A stretch of 64,000 bases of DNA from Anaerolineales bacterium. Its GTDB lineage: Bacteria > Chloroflexota > Anaerolineae > 4572-78 > J111. A model generated the notes under the pieces. That model was not told the origin of the DNA. It made no database searches and saw only the letters and a program-made list of their open reading frames with translations. Position numbers and translations under genes: made by a program. The stretch spans positions 248,001 through 312,000 of the forward strand of contig JACKAU010000005.1 of NCBI GenBank assembly GCA_020634855.1, written 5' to 3'. Positions within the stretch are counted from its first letter, which is position 1; each line of letters starts with the position of its first letter. Below are positions 35,520 through 44,491 of the stretch, piece after piece.

Positions 35520-36248
35520 ATGGCAATCAAATTACTGGGGGTTTTCGTAACTACCCTGGCCTTGACCACCTTCCTAACCGCTTGTGTTTCCCAGCCGTCA
35601 ACGGTCGGATCAAACCCAAAATCCCTCTTTCAAACCTCAACACTGAGCGCGCTGCAAGCCGGCCAATACGATGGCCAGATGACCATCGGTGAATTAAAGC
35701 AGTACGGCAATTTTGGCCTGGGGACCTTCAATGCCCTAGACGGCGAGATGGTTGTGGTTGATAGCCAGGTCTATCAAATTAGAGACGATGGTGTGGCCTA
35801 TCCGGCCGATGATGAGGTGCAAACCCCTTTTGCCGCGGTCACCTTCTTCGAACCCGATCAGCAATTCACCGTGAACGAATCGCTCAACTGTGTACAACTC
35901 CAAACGCACCTGGACGATCTGCTGCCGGACGTCGATGCGCCCTACGCGATCAAGATCAGCGGGACATTTGCTCATCTTAAAGTGCGCGCTCCACACAAAG
36001 AAAGCCCACCTTACCCCGTTCTGGCTGAAGCCCTGGCCGACCAGGCCATTTTCGAGACAGAGAACACTACGGGAGAGATGATCGGCTTTCGTTTGCCCGA
36101 TTATATGGCCGGGCTGAACGCCGCCGGATACCATTTCCACTTCATCAGCCAAGATCGCCAAACGGGGGGGCATGTCCTCGACTGCCAGACCGGTGATCTC
36201 GCTATCGAGGTTGACGCCATCGACCAATTCCGGTTAGATGGAATCTAA
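35520..36248 (+). CDS. Alpha-acetolactate decarboxylase, lipoprotein-type
   Basis: The enzyme converts 2-acetolactate to acetoin. The mature part matches the family: GQYDGQMTIGELKQYGNFGLGTFNALDGEMVV, FFEPDQQF, YAIKISGTFAHLKVRAPHKE, MIGFRLPDYM, and the zinc ligand region GYHFHFISQDRQTGGHVLD (HxH plus a later His). Residues 1-22 are a signal peptide ending in a lipobox L-T-A-C, so a membrane-anchored, extracytoplasmic enzyme is predicted. Secreted acetolactate decarboxylases are known from Bacillus relatives. No acetolactate synthase gene is nearby. Confidence 0.88.
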   Translation: MAIKLLGVFVTTLALTTFLTACVSQPSTVGSNPKSLFQTSTLSALQAGQYDGQMTIGELKQYGNFGLGTFNALDGEMVVVDSQVYQIRDDGVAYPADDEVQTPFAAVTFFEPDQQFTVNESLNCVQLQTHLDDLLPDVDAPYAIKISGTFAHLKVRAPHKESPPYPVLAEALADQAIFETENTTGEMIGFRLPDYMAGLNAAGYHFHFISQDRQTGGHVLDCQTGDLAIEVDAIDQFRLDGI

Positions 36249-36279
36249 GAAAAGCCAGACGTCGCTTGAAAAGATACTC

Positions 36280-36308
36280 TTGCAGGGTTGGTGAAACTGG
36301 GTTAGAAT
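36280..36308 (+). promoter_or_regulatory. Promoter of the transporter-sensor-ATP-grasp operon
   Basis: TTGCAG at 36280-36285 and TAGAAT at 36303-36308 with exactly 17 bases between them. The leader would be about 130 bases to the ATG at 36444. It starts just after the acetolactate decarboxylase stop. Confidence 0.45.
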
Positions 36309-36443
36309 GCAATTAACAAGACTTCACTCAATTAGTCACAGCGTTATTCTCTATTAAACCAACTTCAGCCTCATCTGTTCCACCGCGATTTATTTTATTC
36401 CGGTCACCACAGATTAAGTTGACAATTCCACAACATAATTACG

Positions 36444-37793
36444 ATGAGAGATTTCCTACAGCGATTATACCGTTTCGAGCCGGGTGAATTAACCTATCTC
36501 ATCCCGCTGTGTCTTATCTTGCTGTGTAATTCATTTGCGATGCAGCTCTCGGATGTGGTCGCGGTGAGCGGCATCTTAAGCGAGGGCGGCAGCAATACCA
36601 TCCTCATTGTTTGGGCCATAGATATGGTCCTGATCCTGATGATGACCAGTCTCCAAGCCTTGATCGTCGATCGGGTCAATCGACTGGCCTTAATCCGTTG
36701 GATGCTGCTGGGTCTGGCCGCGATGTATGTCATCTTGAGGCTCATGTTTTTACTGCAAGGGTCGCATTGGGTTAACTATGCGTTTCTATTTATATTGGCC
36801 GACCAACAGTGGTTGCTGTTCCCCCTGTTCTTTTGGGTTTTAGCCAATGATCTCTTTAACCCCAGCGCCGCTCGCCGCCTTTTTCCACTGATAGCCGGAA
36901 TAGGGTTTGTCGGACAAATTCTGGGATTGATTTTTGCCGCTTGGGCGCCCGGGATGTTCAACCGGTGGGGTATTTCAATTGAAGAAATCCTGACCTTGAA
37001 CGTAACCATCTATATCGTGGCCTTTTTGACCACCTACATCGGCTTGCACCGCGAGAAGTTAAGAAAAATAAGACAAAAACCGGAGACGGTCAAAGAAACG
37101 TTAGCCGAAGGCTGGGATTTTGTGCGAGAGGTACCCTCGTTTCGTTATCTGACCATGGGCATCCTGGCCATGAGTATCTCGCTAACCATTATTGAATTCC
37201 GCTTCTTAACGGTTACGCAGCAAATTTACAGCGACGCGGCGAGTTATCAACGGTTTTACAGTTTCTACCAGTTGGGTATGACTGTGGCCGCGCTAGCCAT
37301 CCAAACATTTTTGACGGCGTTTGTCATCAATAGAATCGGTTTGAAAAATGTCTTTCTTATTATGCCAACGGCGATGGTCGCCGGGGCCGCCTGGATGTTA
37401 GCCTTACCCTATGGCGTCGTCAGTAATATTGGGGGCATGGTGCTGCCCAAACTGACCAAAATCACAATCGATGAGTCGGGGCAAAAGTCATTTCAGGCGT
37501 TGGTCCCCGAAGAACGACGAGGCCGTGTTAGTATTTTTATTGACAGCTATTTAGACGCGGTCGGCACTATCATTGGCTGCATTGTGACCGGCTTGGTGAT
37601 CTATGCCGGCGTTATCCTCTCATTCGCCTTGGATTTCTATATTTATTTGGGCGTTGCGTTGGCAGCCGCCCTTTTCGCGTTGTGGGCCATTAGCCGGATG
37701 CGGATTACATATGATAGCAGTCTGTTAAATTGGCGATTGAAACGACGCTCCCGTCGCGGCATGACTAGCGTCTTGAACAAACTTGATTTATGA
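36444..37793 (+). CDS. Membrane transporter of the ADP/ATP (Tlc/Npt-like) carrier group
   Basis: A 449-residue protein with about 11-12 hydrophobic helices. The layout and segments such as ANDLFNPSAARRLFPLIAGI and YLDAVGTIIGCIVTG resemble the Npt1/Npt2-type nucleotide transporter-like MFS proteins found in cyanobacteria and other free-living bacteria, where the substrate is not established. The cytoplasmic loop after helix 6 is basic (HREKLRKIRQKPETVKE). It is the first gene of a three-gene operon (gaps of 47 and 8 bases) with a Cache/HAMP sensor and an ATP-grasp ligase. Confidence 0.7.
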   Translation: MRDFLQRLYRFEPGELTYLIPLCLILLCNSFAMQLSDVVAVSGILSEGGSNTILIVWAIDMVLILMMTSLQALIVDRVNRLALIRWMLLGLAAMYVILRLMFLLQGSHWVNYAFLFILADQQWLLFPLFFWVLANDLFNPSAARRLFPLIAGIGFVGQILGLIFAAWAPGMFNRWGISIEEILTLNVTIYIVAFLTTYIGLHREKLRKIRQKPETVKETLAEGWDFVREVPSFRYLTMGILAMSISLTIIEFRFLTVTQQIYSDAASYQRFYSFYQLGMTVAALAIQTFLTAFVINRIGLKNVFLIMPTAMVAGAAWMLALPYGVVSNIGGMVLPKLTKITIDESGQKSFQALVPEERRGRVSIFIDSYLDAVGTIIGCIVTGLVIYAGVILSFALDFYIYLGVALAAALFALWAISRMRITYDSSLLNWRLKRRSRRGMTSVLNKLDL

Positions 37794-37840
37794 TAGAAGG
37801 TGTAGTAGATTTTACCTGAAATAACTTTAGAGATTGATTT

Positions 37841-38938
37841 ATGGATAGCAATCCTCCCAAAGGGATGCGTAGATTTGTCAGCCTACATTTAAAGCTGCTT
37901 CTGCTTTTCACCCTGTTATTTACAGTTGTTTTTGCCCTGGCTTACTATTGGTTTTACACCTTTGCCACTAATCAAGCCATTCGCCGCATTGGTGAAGATC
38001 TAAGAGACACCCTAGTTGGGGCCGCCGAGCGCATCGAAGGCGATGAACTCATTGCTTTATATGAAACCGGTCAGCCCAATGAAGCCGGTTTTTCAGATGA
38101 TCCGCGCTACCAAGAACAAATCGACTGGCTCGATACGGTCCACAACGTCGAGCCGCGAGCTTGGTTGTATACCTATCTTAGGGGCGACAAACCCCGCGAG
38201 ATGATTTTCATCACCGACCTTTTCTCCAGATATGACACTGAAAAAGCGGCCGGTTTTCGTGAACATTACATCGCCGATAATGCCGGCCCGCCCTTTGCCG
38301 GCTTGGAAGATACGACCCTCGACCTTGTGCCGTACACCGATAAATTTGGCAGTTGGATTTCCGGTTATACCCCCATCCGAAATTCGGAGGGCGAAGTGGT
38401 GGCCGCTCTGGGCATCGATTTTCAAGCCGACTATATCGCCCAAGTGCAGAAAGCTATCTTAGATAGTATGGTGATGGCCTTTGCCATTACCTATATTATC
38501 CTCTTCATTTTAGTTTATCTGGTTTCGAGATTTTTTACCCGACCCATCGTCAAGTTGACCAGCATCGCCGAGTGTATTGGCGACGGCGACTATCAACAGG
38601 ACCTGACTGTTCTTCAAAAGCATCGATTTCCGGATGAAATTGACAAGCTGGCCGAAGTGTTTGAGATAATGGTCGGTAAGGTTCAACAACGGGAGCAAAA
38701 TCTAAAACGACAGGTCGAACAACTACAATTGCGGATCGAAATCGACGATGCCAAACGCCAACGAGACGTCAAGAAAATTGTCGAGACCGATATGTTTGCC
38801 GACCTGCAAGCTAAAGCCGAAGCCATCCGTAATCGACGCCGCCAACAACTTGAGTCCAGTAAAACGGCCGATAAAGAATCGACAGAGACGAAGTCAGATA
38901 GTCCACCCGCTGAAACCCAACCAGGGTTAACCCGTTAA
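37841..38938 (+). CDS. Cache-HAMP membrane receptor without an output domain
   Basis: Two transmembrane helices (about residues 17-40 and 207-229) enclose an extracytoplasmic sensor of the dCache type with PRAWLYTYLRG and SWISGYTPIRNSEGEVVAALGIDF. The second helix leads to a HAMP domain (RFFTRPIVKLTSIAECIGDGDYQQDL) and a coiled coil (LKRQVEQLQLRIEIDDAKRQRDVKKIVE). In relatives this region precedes an adenylate cyclase or kinase; here the protein ends after a charged, low-complexity tail. It may signal by coiled-coil contact or by interaction with the adjacent gene products. Confidence 0.8.
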   Translation: MDSNPPKGMRRFVSLHLKLLLLFTLLFTVVFALAYYWFYTFATNQAIRRIGEDLRDTLVGAAERIEGDELIALYETGQPNEAGFSDDPRYQEQIDWLDTVHNVEPRAWLYTYLRGDKPREMIFITDLFSRYDTEKAAGFREHYIADNAGPPFAGLEDTTLDLVPYTDKFGSWISGYTPIRNSEGEVVAALGIDFQADYIAQVQKAILDSMVMAFAITYIILFILVYLVSRFFTRPIVKLTSIAECIGDGDYQQDLTVLQKHRFPDEIDKLAEVFEIMVGKVQQREQNLKRQVEQLQLRIEIDDAKRQRDVKKIVETDMFADLQAKAEAIRNRRRQQLESSKTADKESTETKSDSPPAETQPGLTR

Positions 38939-38946
38939 ACGGTGCG

Positions 38947-40299
38947 ATGCGATCTCATCTAATTCAAAACGTGCCGGTCGTGGCCATTTGTAACATCTCG
39001 GAAACATTTTACGATTTCCTGAGCCGCGCCCCGGAGGCTACCCTTCGCGCCGATTTGATCCACGGTGAACAATATCGCTGCGACCGCACCTTGATGTGGC
39101 TCGGCGACCCGAAACTGGTCTTTGCTACCTATCCTATTCCCCACGCCGAAGATTTCTGCCGGCGTTATGGTTATCCCGGCACACAGTATATCGCTCCAAG
39201 CACCCCCTCGCCCTTTTTAAGTCTCGATATCATGCGCGAACCCCGGCTACTGGCCCAACTGGTCAAATATGCCGGCGCGGAACGTTCCGTGCAATTGATC
39301 CCTTACGCCACAACCCCTCAATTCTTCCAGCTAGTTGACCACCTGCAAACCGATTACAACCTGACCGTCTTATTACCCGAAAGCCCCAGCCGAGACGACT
39401 TATGGCTACGCGATTATATTGATACCAAAGCCGGCTTCCGTTTGTTGGTCTCTCGCTGGCTGCCGAACGCCGATCAACTCTTACCCGAGGGCGTTGTCTG
39501 CCCCGATCGGCAACAGGCGGCGGCAGTGGCCCATTGGTTTAGCTTGAACCGGCAAGACTGCCTGGTCAAAGCGGATCGCGGTGAAGATAGTATCGGCCAT
39601 TTTGTTATTCGCCCCGGAGATTTTGCCTCGGTGATAGCCATCCACGAGGCGCTCAAGCCTAACCCCTTTCTAGGCGACGAGTGGATCACGGTCGAACAAC
39701 TGCTGCCCTCTTCGGCTTTACTTTCGCCCTCGCTGGAGTTGTTTGTACCCCGTCACGGTTCCGGCGAGCCGACCATCACCTATTTATGTGGCCAACATTT
39801 TTTAGAATTTGCCGGAGCGCACGGGATTTGGGTGAGCCGAGAATTGTATGAGGCCGCCTGGTATCCCACCCTGGCTGAAAGCGGCTTACAGATTGCCGCC
39901 CGGCTGCAAGAAATGGGTTATGTCGGCCACTTCGATATCGACACCATTGTTGATGATGAAGGTCGCCTCTTTATCGTTGAAATCAACGCCCGTCGAACGG
40001 GCGGCACCCACGTCCACGAATTTGCGCACTATTTCTTGGGTCCGGACTATTTAGATAATTTTGTCTTGCTCGGCAACGACTCAATTGATAGCGGCCACAT
40101 TGTTGAGTATAATGAATTAATGCAGGTTATTGGCGATTTGCTCTATCCTATGCCGGGCCAGAACCGGGGCGTGGTGATTACCGTCACCTCAGCGTTAGAG
40201 GCTCACGAATTTGGCTGCATTGCCATCGCTGAATCGACCGAGCAGGCTTCAGCTCTCCACCATACTTTAGCCGAACGAATTCATAATGCCGGTGGGTAG
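38947..40299 (+). CDS. ATP-grasp ligase of the PGM1-like (pre-ATP-grasp) group
   Basis: A 450-residue protein that starts eight bases after the sensor gene. The C-terminal two thirds have ATP-grasp features: KADRGEDSIGHFVI (nucleotide-binding strand), HFDIDTIVDDEGRLFIVEINARRTGGTHVHEFAH (the metal-binding Glu/Asn), followed by a small C-terminal domain. The RRTGGTHV ending is shared with ligases such as the peptide ligase PGM1 of pheganomycin synthesis, which couple amino acids. The substrate here is not known. Its location 335 bases before lysine 2,3-aminomutase invites a link with beta-lysine, but the genes have separate promoters. Confidence 0.8.
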   Translation: MRSHLIQNVPVVAICNISETFYDFLSRAPEATLRADLIHGEQYRCDRTLMWLGDPKLVFATYPIPHAEDFCRRYGYPGTQYIAPSTPSPFLSLDIMREPRLLAQLVKYAGAERSVQLIPYATTPQFFQLVDHLQTDYNLTVLLPESPSRDDLWLRDYIDTKAGFRLLVSRWLPNADQLLPEGVVCPDRQQAAAVAHWFSLNRQDCLVKADRGEDSIGHFVIRPGDFASVIAIHEALKPNPFLGDEWITVEQLLPSSALLSPSLELFVPRHGSGEPTITYLCGQHFLEFAGAHGIWVSRELYEAAWYPTLAESGLQIAARLQEMGYVGHFDIDTIVDDEGRLFIVEINARRTGGTHVHEFAHYFLGPDYLDNFVLLGNDSIDSGHIVEYNELMQVIGDLLYPMPGQNRGVVITVTSALEAHEFGCIAIAESTEQASALHHTLAERIHNAGG

Positions 40300-40398
40300 A
40301 ATTGACCTCTTGGCAGTATTTCGATTTCATTTCATTTTAATGCGGCTAGCGGCAATCGTCTTAATTCAACAACCACTCTCACCTACAGTCCCAAACTC

Positions 40399-40453
40399 AT
40401 GACAAAATTGTCCCAAAAATATGACAGACAACAAGCTCCAATGATGTTACAAT
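40399..40453 (+). promoter_or_regulatory. Promoter with conserved upstream ACAAAATTGT motif, copy 2
   Basis: ATGACAAAATTGT at 40399-40411, AGACAA at 40426-40431, TACAAT at 40448-40453, spacer 16. This repeats the arrangement at 34803-34857. The rest of the 334-base gap (40300-40633) has a degenerate CGTAGTGCGTAG repeat near 40480 and the ribosome binding site AGGAGG at 40621. Confidence 0.55.
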
Positions 40454-40633
40454 AGTATCTACTCGGCAGATCAGAAACGTAGTGCGTAGCAAATTGTGAT
40501 CCCTACTACGGACTGTGCAATATGCACATTGATTAATTATTTGGTGACACCCACGTGGTAGGGGTATCAAAGTATCAACTATTTGGAATGTTATAAACTA
40601 TTTATTAGTCTAACTATAATAGGAGGCAACTCT

Positions 40634-41941
40634 ATGATTCCTGAGGCAATTGAAGCCTTACCGAACCAAACTGACCAGCTTCAACACCATACCCCCAGAC
40701 CAGCGCCCTGGCAAGATGTTCCGGCGGAAAAGTGGAATGATTGGCGCTGGCAGTTAAGCCATCGGCTCAACACTATCGAAGATTTTGAACGGATTATCCG
40801 GCTAACGCCGGATGAACGGAAGGGATTATCGGCGCCCGGTTTATTCCGGGTGGATGTAACCCCCTATTTTGCCAGCCTAATCGATCCGGACGACCCCAAC
40901 TGCCCCATCCGCAGACAGGTGATCCCAACCGGGGCAGAGCTAATCCCCTTCGACGCCGAAATGGCCGATCCATTGGCCGAGGATGAACATTCGCCGGTGC
41001 CCGGTGTGGTCCATCGCTATCCCGATCGAGCCGGCCTGATGGTGACCACCCAGTGCGCCAGTTACTGCCGTTTCTGCACTCGCAGCCGGGTGGTGGGCGA
41101 TCCGTTCCTCAATTTTGGGCGCGATGATTTTGACCGTGGCTTAGCCTACATCGCCGCGACGCCACAAATTCGCGATGTTTTGCTGACCGGCGGCGATGCG
41201 CTGGTTTTAGCCCCCCGCGTTTTGGAAGATTTATTAAAGCGTGTCCGAGCCATTCCCCATGTCGAAATCATTCGTATGAGTACCCGTGTGCCCATTTTTC
41301 TGCCCCAACGCATTAATGAAGAATTGACGTCGGTCATCCAAAAATACCACCCCGTTTGGATGAACATCAACGTCAACCATCCTCAAGAGATTACGCCTGA
41401 AGCTGAAACGGCGCTGGCTCGACTGGCGAATGCCGGCGTACCTCTGGGCAGCCAGTCGGTGCTGATGGCCGGCATCAACGATTGCCCCAACATCATCATG
41501 GCGTTGATGCACAAGCTGGTTAAAAATCGCGTCCGGCCCTACTACTTGTATCAATGTGATCTGGTCCAAGGTGCCGGTCACTTCCGCACCCCCGTGGCTA
41601 AAGGCATCGAAGTCATGGAGGCGCTGCGAGGCCACACCTCTGGCTATGCCGTACCCACGTTTGTGATCGATGCCCCGAAAGGCGGCGGCAAGGTGCCGTT
41701 GATGCCCAACTACGTCCTCAGCATGTCCGACAGCCGGGTCGTCATCCGCAATTTTGAAGGCTTTATCAGTACCTACGTACAGCCGCGTCACTATGAAGCC
41801 CACGATCCATCAAACTGCGCCTATTGCCAGTCGCAAGCCAACGGCGCCGGCAAGGATGGCGTTGCCGGTCTACTAGCCGAGCAGGGTCTCGTCATCAAGC
41901 CGGAAGGCTGGCATGACAAGAATAAAACGAAAACGAATTAA
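40634..41941 (+). CDS. kamA: Lysine 2,3-aminomutase (KamA family radical SAM enzyme)
   Basis: This enzyme converts L-lysine to L-beta-lysine with SAM, a [4Fe-4S] cluster and PLP. The radical SAM motif CASYCRFC gives C141, C145 and C148. The PLP-binding lysine is K353 in DAPKGGGKVP. The substrate-contacting Asp residues of lysine (not glutamate) aminomutases are present in QCDLVQGAGHFRT and FVIDAP. Cys in SNCAYCQ near the end are probable zinc ligands. The start is ATG 40634, seven bases after AGGAGGCAACTCT begins, giving 435 aa. No ablB acetyltransferase follows. Confidence 0.9.
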   Translation: MIPEAIEALPNQTDQLQHHTPRPAPWQDVPAEKWNDWRWQLSHRLNTIEDFERIIRLTPDERKGLSAPGLFRVDVTPYFASLIDPDDPNCPIRRQVIPTGAELIPFDAEMADPLAEDEHSPVPGVVHRYPDRAGLMVTTQCASYCRFCTRSRVVGDPFLNFGRDDFDRGLAYIAATPQIRDVLLTGGDALVLAPRVLEDLLKRVRAIPHVEIIRMSTRVPIFLPQRINEELTSVIQKYHPVWMNINVNHPQEITPEAETALARLANAGVPLGSQSVLMAGINDCPNIIMALMHKLVKNRVRPYYLYQCDLVQGAGHFRTPVAKGIEVMEALRGHTSGYAVPTFVIDAPKGGGKVPLMPNYVLSMSDSRVVIRNFEGFISTYVQPRHYEAHDPSNCAYCQSQANGAGKDGVAGLLAEQGLVIKPEGWHDKNKTKTN

Positions 41942-42384
41942 GTAGTTCAAAACCGGCCCCGACCTCCGAGATTTCATTGTGGTTTTAGAAATTAATCGGT
42001 TAATACATTGGAGCAACAAAGCTTGCTTTGTTATTACTCGATTAATTTGTTGATTTACCAAGAAACCTTGGAGGTCGGAGCCGCCGCCGTTTCCCCAGCC
42101 AACCCACCCGGATGATATAAACAACCCCGTAAGATTTAATAAACAAATCCTACATTCAATCCAATGCCCTTACCGGTGTTTATCCACTTTTGATGCTATC
42201 TGTGCCCCATCGGCTCAGGCGACGCCAGATCCCGAGCCTGCCTCAGCGTGTAAAGACTCTTTTCTCAACATGAGAAAATTCTTAATCTCTTCTTACTTCT
42301 TTTTCATGATCGCCTCATATAATCAAGTCATACCTGACAAAAATCAAGAAGAAGCCAACCGGCTTTAATCGAACGAGGATTTTG
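41942..42384. other. Intergenic region with nested hairpin repeat
   Basis: The arm at 41955-41975 (starting GGCCCCGACCTCCGAG) and the arm at 42062-42082 (ending TTGGAGGTCGGAGCC) pair around an inner hairpin TTAATCGGTTAAT/ATTACTCGATTAA. That in turn encloses ACAAAGC/GCTTTGT, the same inner words as the repeats near the hydrogenase genes. A TATAAT at 42318-42323 without a clear -35 box may serve the next gene. Confidence 0.55.
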
Positions 42385-42807
42385 ATGAGTCAACAAAAAA
42401 AGAAACCTCTACTCAACCGAAAAGAAACCCAATCCCTATTGACCACTTTGAAAGTGGCCACGGCCGCCGGAGCCTTGAGCCTAACTCTCGGTGGCTGGGG
42501 ATTATTGGCTCAATTGGAAAGCGCTCAGGCCGCCGTTAATCAGCCCGAAGCGATAGCCGCCGCCAGCACTTCAGCTTCAGCCGAAACACCGGCTCGGCTA
42601 ACATCACCGGCGCAAAGTACAACCACAACGTTAGATATAGTTCGATGGGTCCAAGACGTTCAGGGCCGATCGGTGGCCGTGATTCGTGATAAGCGAGGGT
42701 CGCTCTGGTACGTGATGGGCAGCGATGTGCCTCGTCTGGAGCAGGGGCAATCGCCGCTGGTGCAGCCGCAATTGGTTCGGACGACTACTCGCACCCGAGG
42801 ATCTTGA
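42385..42807 (+). CDS. Small exported or membrane-anchored protein of unknown function
   Basis: A 140-residue protein with a basic N-terminus (KKKPLLNRKETQ), a hydrophobic segment (VATAAGALSLTLGGWGLLAQL) and an Ala/Ser/Thr-rich linker. A short, apparently folded region follows: DIVRWVQDVQGRSVAVIRDKRGSLWYVMGSDVPRLE. The Thr/Arg-rich tail ends the protein. I do not recognise the family. It directly precedes apbE and a haem-b membrane reductase, so it may be the redox partner of that module, but no flavin-attachment motif (SGAT type) is visible. ATG 42385 is chosen over the TTG before it. Confidence 0.65.
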   Translation: MSQQKKKPLLNRKETQSLLTTLKVATAAGALSLTLGGWGLLAQLESAQAAVNQPEAIAAASTSASAETPARLTSPAQSTTTTLDIVRWVQDVQGRSVAVIRDKRGSLWYVMGSDVPRLEQGQSPLVQPQLVRTTTRTRGS

Positions 42808-42815
42808 GGCCAGTT

Positions 42816-43793
42816 ATGACAATGACCGAATTCGAGCATCATTTTCGGGCTATGGGTACTGAAGTCGGGTTATGGCTGTGGTCTCGCCATGAGCAGCAAG
42901 CTCGACAAGCCCTGGTCGACATTGAACAGTTCTTCGCTCAAACCGAAGCTCGTCTGAGCCGTTTTCAACCTGAGAGCGAATTATCACAACTCAACCGCGC
43001 CGCCGGACGTCCGTTTGCCGCTTCATCCCTATTATTCGAACTGGTTGAGACCGCCCTGGTCTGGCAAGAGCGCACAGCCGGCATCTTCGATCCGACGATT
43101 CTCAAGGCGCTTATGGCTTATGGGTATGATCGCTCATTCGAAACAATAGGCGAACACCTGAGCCGAGATAACATCGCCGCGCCGGTCGCCTCATCGCTGA
43201 ATCCGGTTCATGTTAAGCTGAACCGGGTCGAACAGACGATCACGTTGCCGCCGGAGAGTGGGCTGGATTTGGGGGGCATAGCCAAGGGCTGGACCGTCCA
43301 ACAAGCAGCGCAGCGTCTGGGCCAACATGGCCCGGCGCTGGTTGACGCCGGCGGCGATATCGTCTGTGTCGACAATCCGCCCTCCGGCTCACCCTGGCTG
43401 GTCGGCCTGGCTGACCCTCACCGGCCTGAGATTGATTTGGCCACGCTGGTACTCAGGAATGAAGCCGTCGCCACCTCCAGTGTGGCTCGGCGACGATGGC
43501 GTCATGGGGGCATAGATGCCCACCATTTGATCGATCCGCGAACCGGCGCGCCGGCGCTGACCGATTTGGTCAGCGTGACCGTCATCGGACCGGCGCTGCC
43601 CGCGGCTGAAATTCATGCCAAAGTGACCCTGATCTTAGGGCAAAAACAAGGATTAGCCTATCTGGCGGCCCAACCGGCGCTTTCAGCCTTGCTGGTTACG
43701 AATGAAGGCCGCCCCATACTTTATGGTTCTTTTGAGAATAAAGCTTATGTCTACTCGATCAACTTCACAAACACATTCGTCAACCTGGTTTAA
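42816..43793 (+). CDS. apbE: FAD:protein FMN transferase (ApbE family)
   Basis: The family flavinylates Thr/Ser of target proteins with FMN from FAD, outside the cytoplasmic membrane. Seen here: FRAMGTEVGLWLW near the start, FFAQTEARLSRFQPESELSQLN, GLDLGGIAKGWTVQQA, LVDAGGDIVC, and the substrate/metal region HHLIDPRTGAPA. No clear signal peptide or lipobox is present, which is unusual and would leave the protein cytoplasmic unless the start is mis-assigned. The gene begins eight bases after the preceding stop, and its end overlaps the next gene by 47 bases. Confidence 0.88.
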   Translation: MTMTEFEHHFRAMGTEVGLWLWSRHEQQARQALVDIEQFFAQTEARLSRFQPESELSQLNRAAGRPFAASSLLFELVETALVWQERTAGIFDPTILKALMAYGYDRSFETIGEHLSRDNIAAPVASSLNPVHVKLNRVEQTITLPPESGLDLGGIAKGWTVQQAAQRLGQHGPALVDAGGDIVCVDNPPSGSPWLVGLADPHRPEIDLATLVLRNEAVATSSVARRRWRHGGIDAHHLIDPRTGAPALTDLVSVTVIGPALPAAEIHAKVTLILGQKQGLAYLAAQPALSALLVTNEGRPILYGSFENKAYVYSINFTNTFVNLV

Positions 43794-44436
43794 GATTCTG
43801 CACGGTCTCCTGATCATCGGCGCGATCGGCGCTTTTGTCATCGTCTCGCTGTACGGAGTGGTTGCCCTGAGTCAGTTCTTACCCCAGACCAGCGATAAAT
43901 CCTACTGGTTCATCTCCCGCAGCAGCGGCGTGTTAGCCTATATTTTACTCACGTTGGGGGTAATGTGGGGCCTGGTGCAAAGCGGTGCTATCTTGCGGCC
44001 AACCATTCCGCCCTTACTGGCCCTGGGCCTACACAGCTTTTTGAACTGGGGCGCCTTGGCTATGAGCGCCCTGCACGGACTTATTCTGTTAGGGGATAAC
44101 TTCATCAAATTATCCCTGAAGGATGTGGCCATCCCTTTCGCCAGTTCGTATGAACCGATGCTGGTCGGCCTGGGTATGCTCAGTTTCTACCTTATGTTTC
44201 TGCTCAGTTCCAGCTTTTATGCCCGCAAGTGGTTAGGACAAAAAACCTTCCGTTTACTGCACTACGCCAGCTATCCGACCTTTTTATTGGTCACCTGGCA
44301 CAGCATCGGGCTAGGCACGGACAACAGCGTACTGATGCCACTCTACAAGGTTAGCCTGACCGCGGTGGCTTTCCTGACCATCTGGCGAATTGTCAACACC
44401 CGCCAAGCAGCCAAAACCCCGGCTCGTCGATCTTGA
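43747..44436 (+). CDS. Ferric reductase-like transmembrane haem-b protein
   Basis: A 229-residue membrane protein with about six helices. Two pairs of histidines that should hold one or two b haems are visible (LGLHSFLNWGALAMSALHGL and LLHYASYPTFLLVTWHSIG). It has no FAD/NAD domain, so it belongs to the short MsrQ/YedZ-like or ferric reductase-like transmembrane group. These move electrons across the membrane to a periplasmic partner. ATG 43747 is the likely start, overlapping the apbE end. Together with ApbE and the small exported protein it may form a flavin-based extracytoplasmic electron transfer unit. Confidence 0.8.
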   Translation: MSTRSTSQTHSSTWFKILHGLLIIGAIGAFVIVSLYGVVALSQFLPQTSDKSYWFISRSSGVLAYILLTLGVMWGLVQSGAILRPTIPPLLALGLHSFLNWGALAMSALHGLILLGDNFIKLSLKDVAIPFASSYEPMLVGLGMLSFYLMFLLSSSFYARKWLGQKTFRLLHYASYPTFLLVTWHSIGLGTDNSVLMPLYKVSLTAVAFLTIWRIVNTRQAAKTPARRS

Positions 44437-44462
44437 TTGGTCCGGTTGATTGAGTGTATAAT
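44433..44462 (+). promoter_or_regulatory. Promoter of the two-component system
   Basis: TTGATT at 44433-44438 overlaps the stop codon of the reductase gene, and a perfect TATAAT follows at 44457-44462 after 18 bases. The regulator ATG lies at 44492. Confidence 0.55.
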
Positions 44463-44491
44463 GACCGAGAATGATTGGCCGGTAAAGTACA

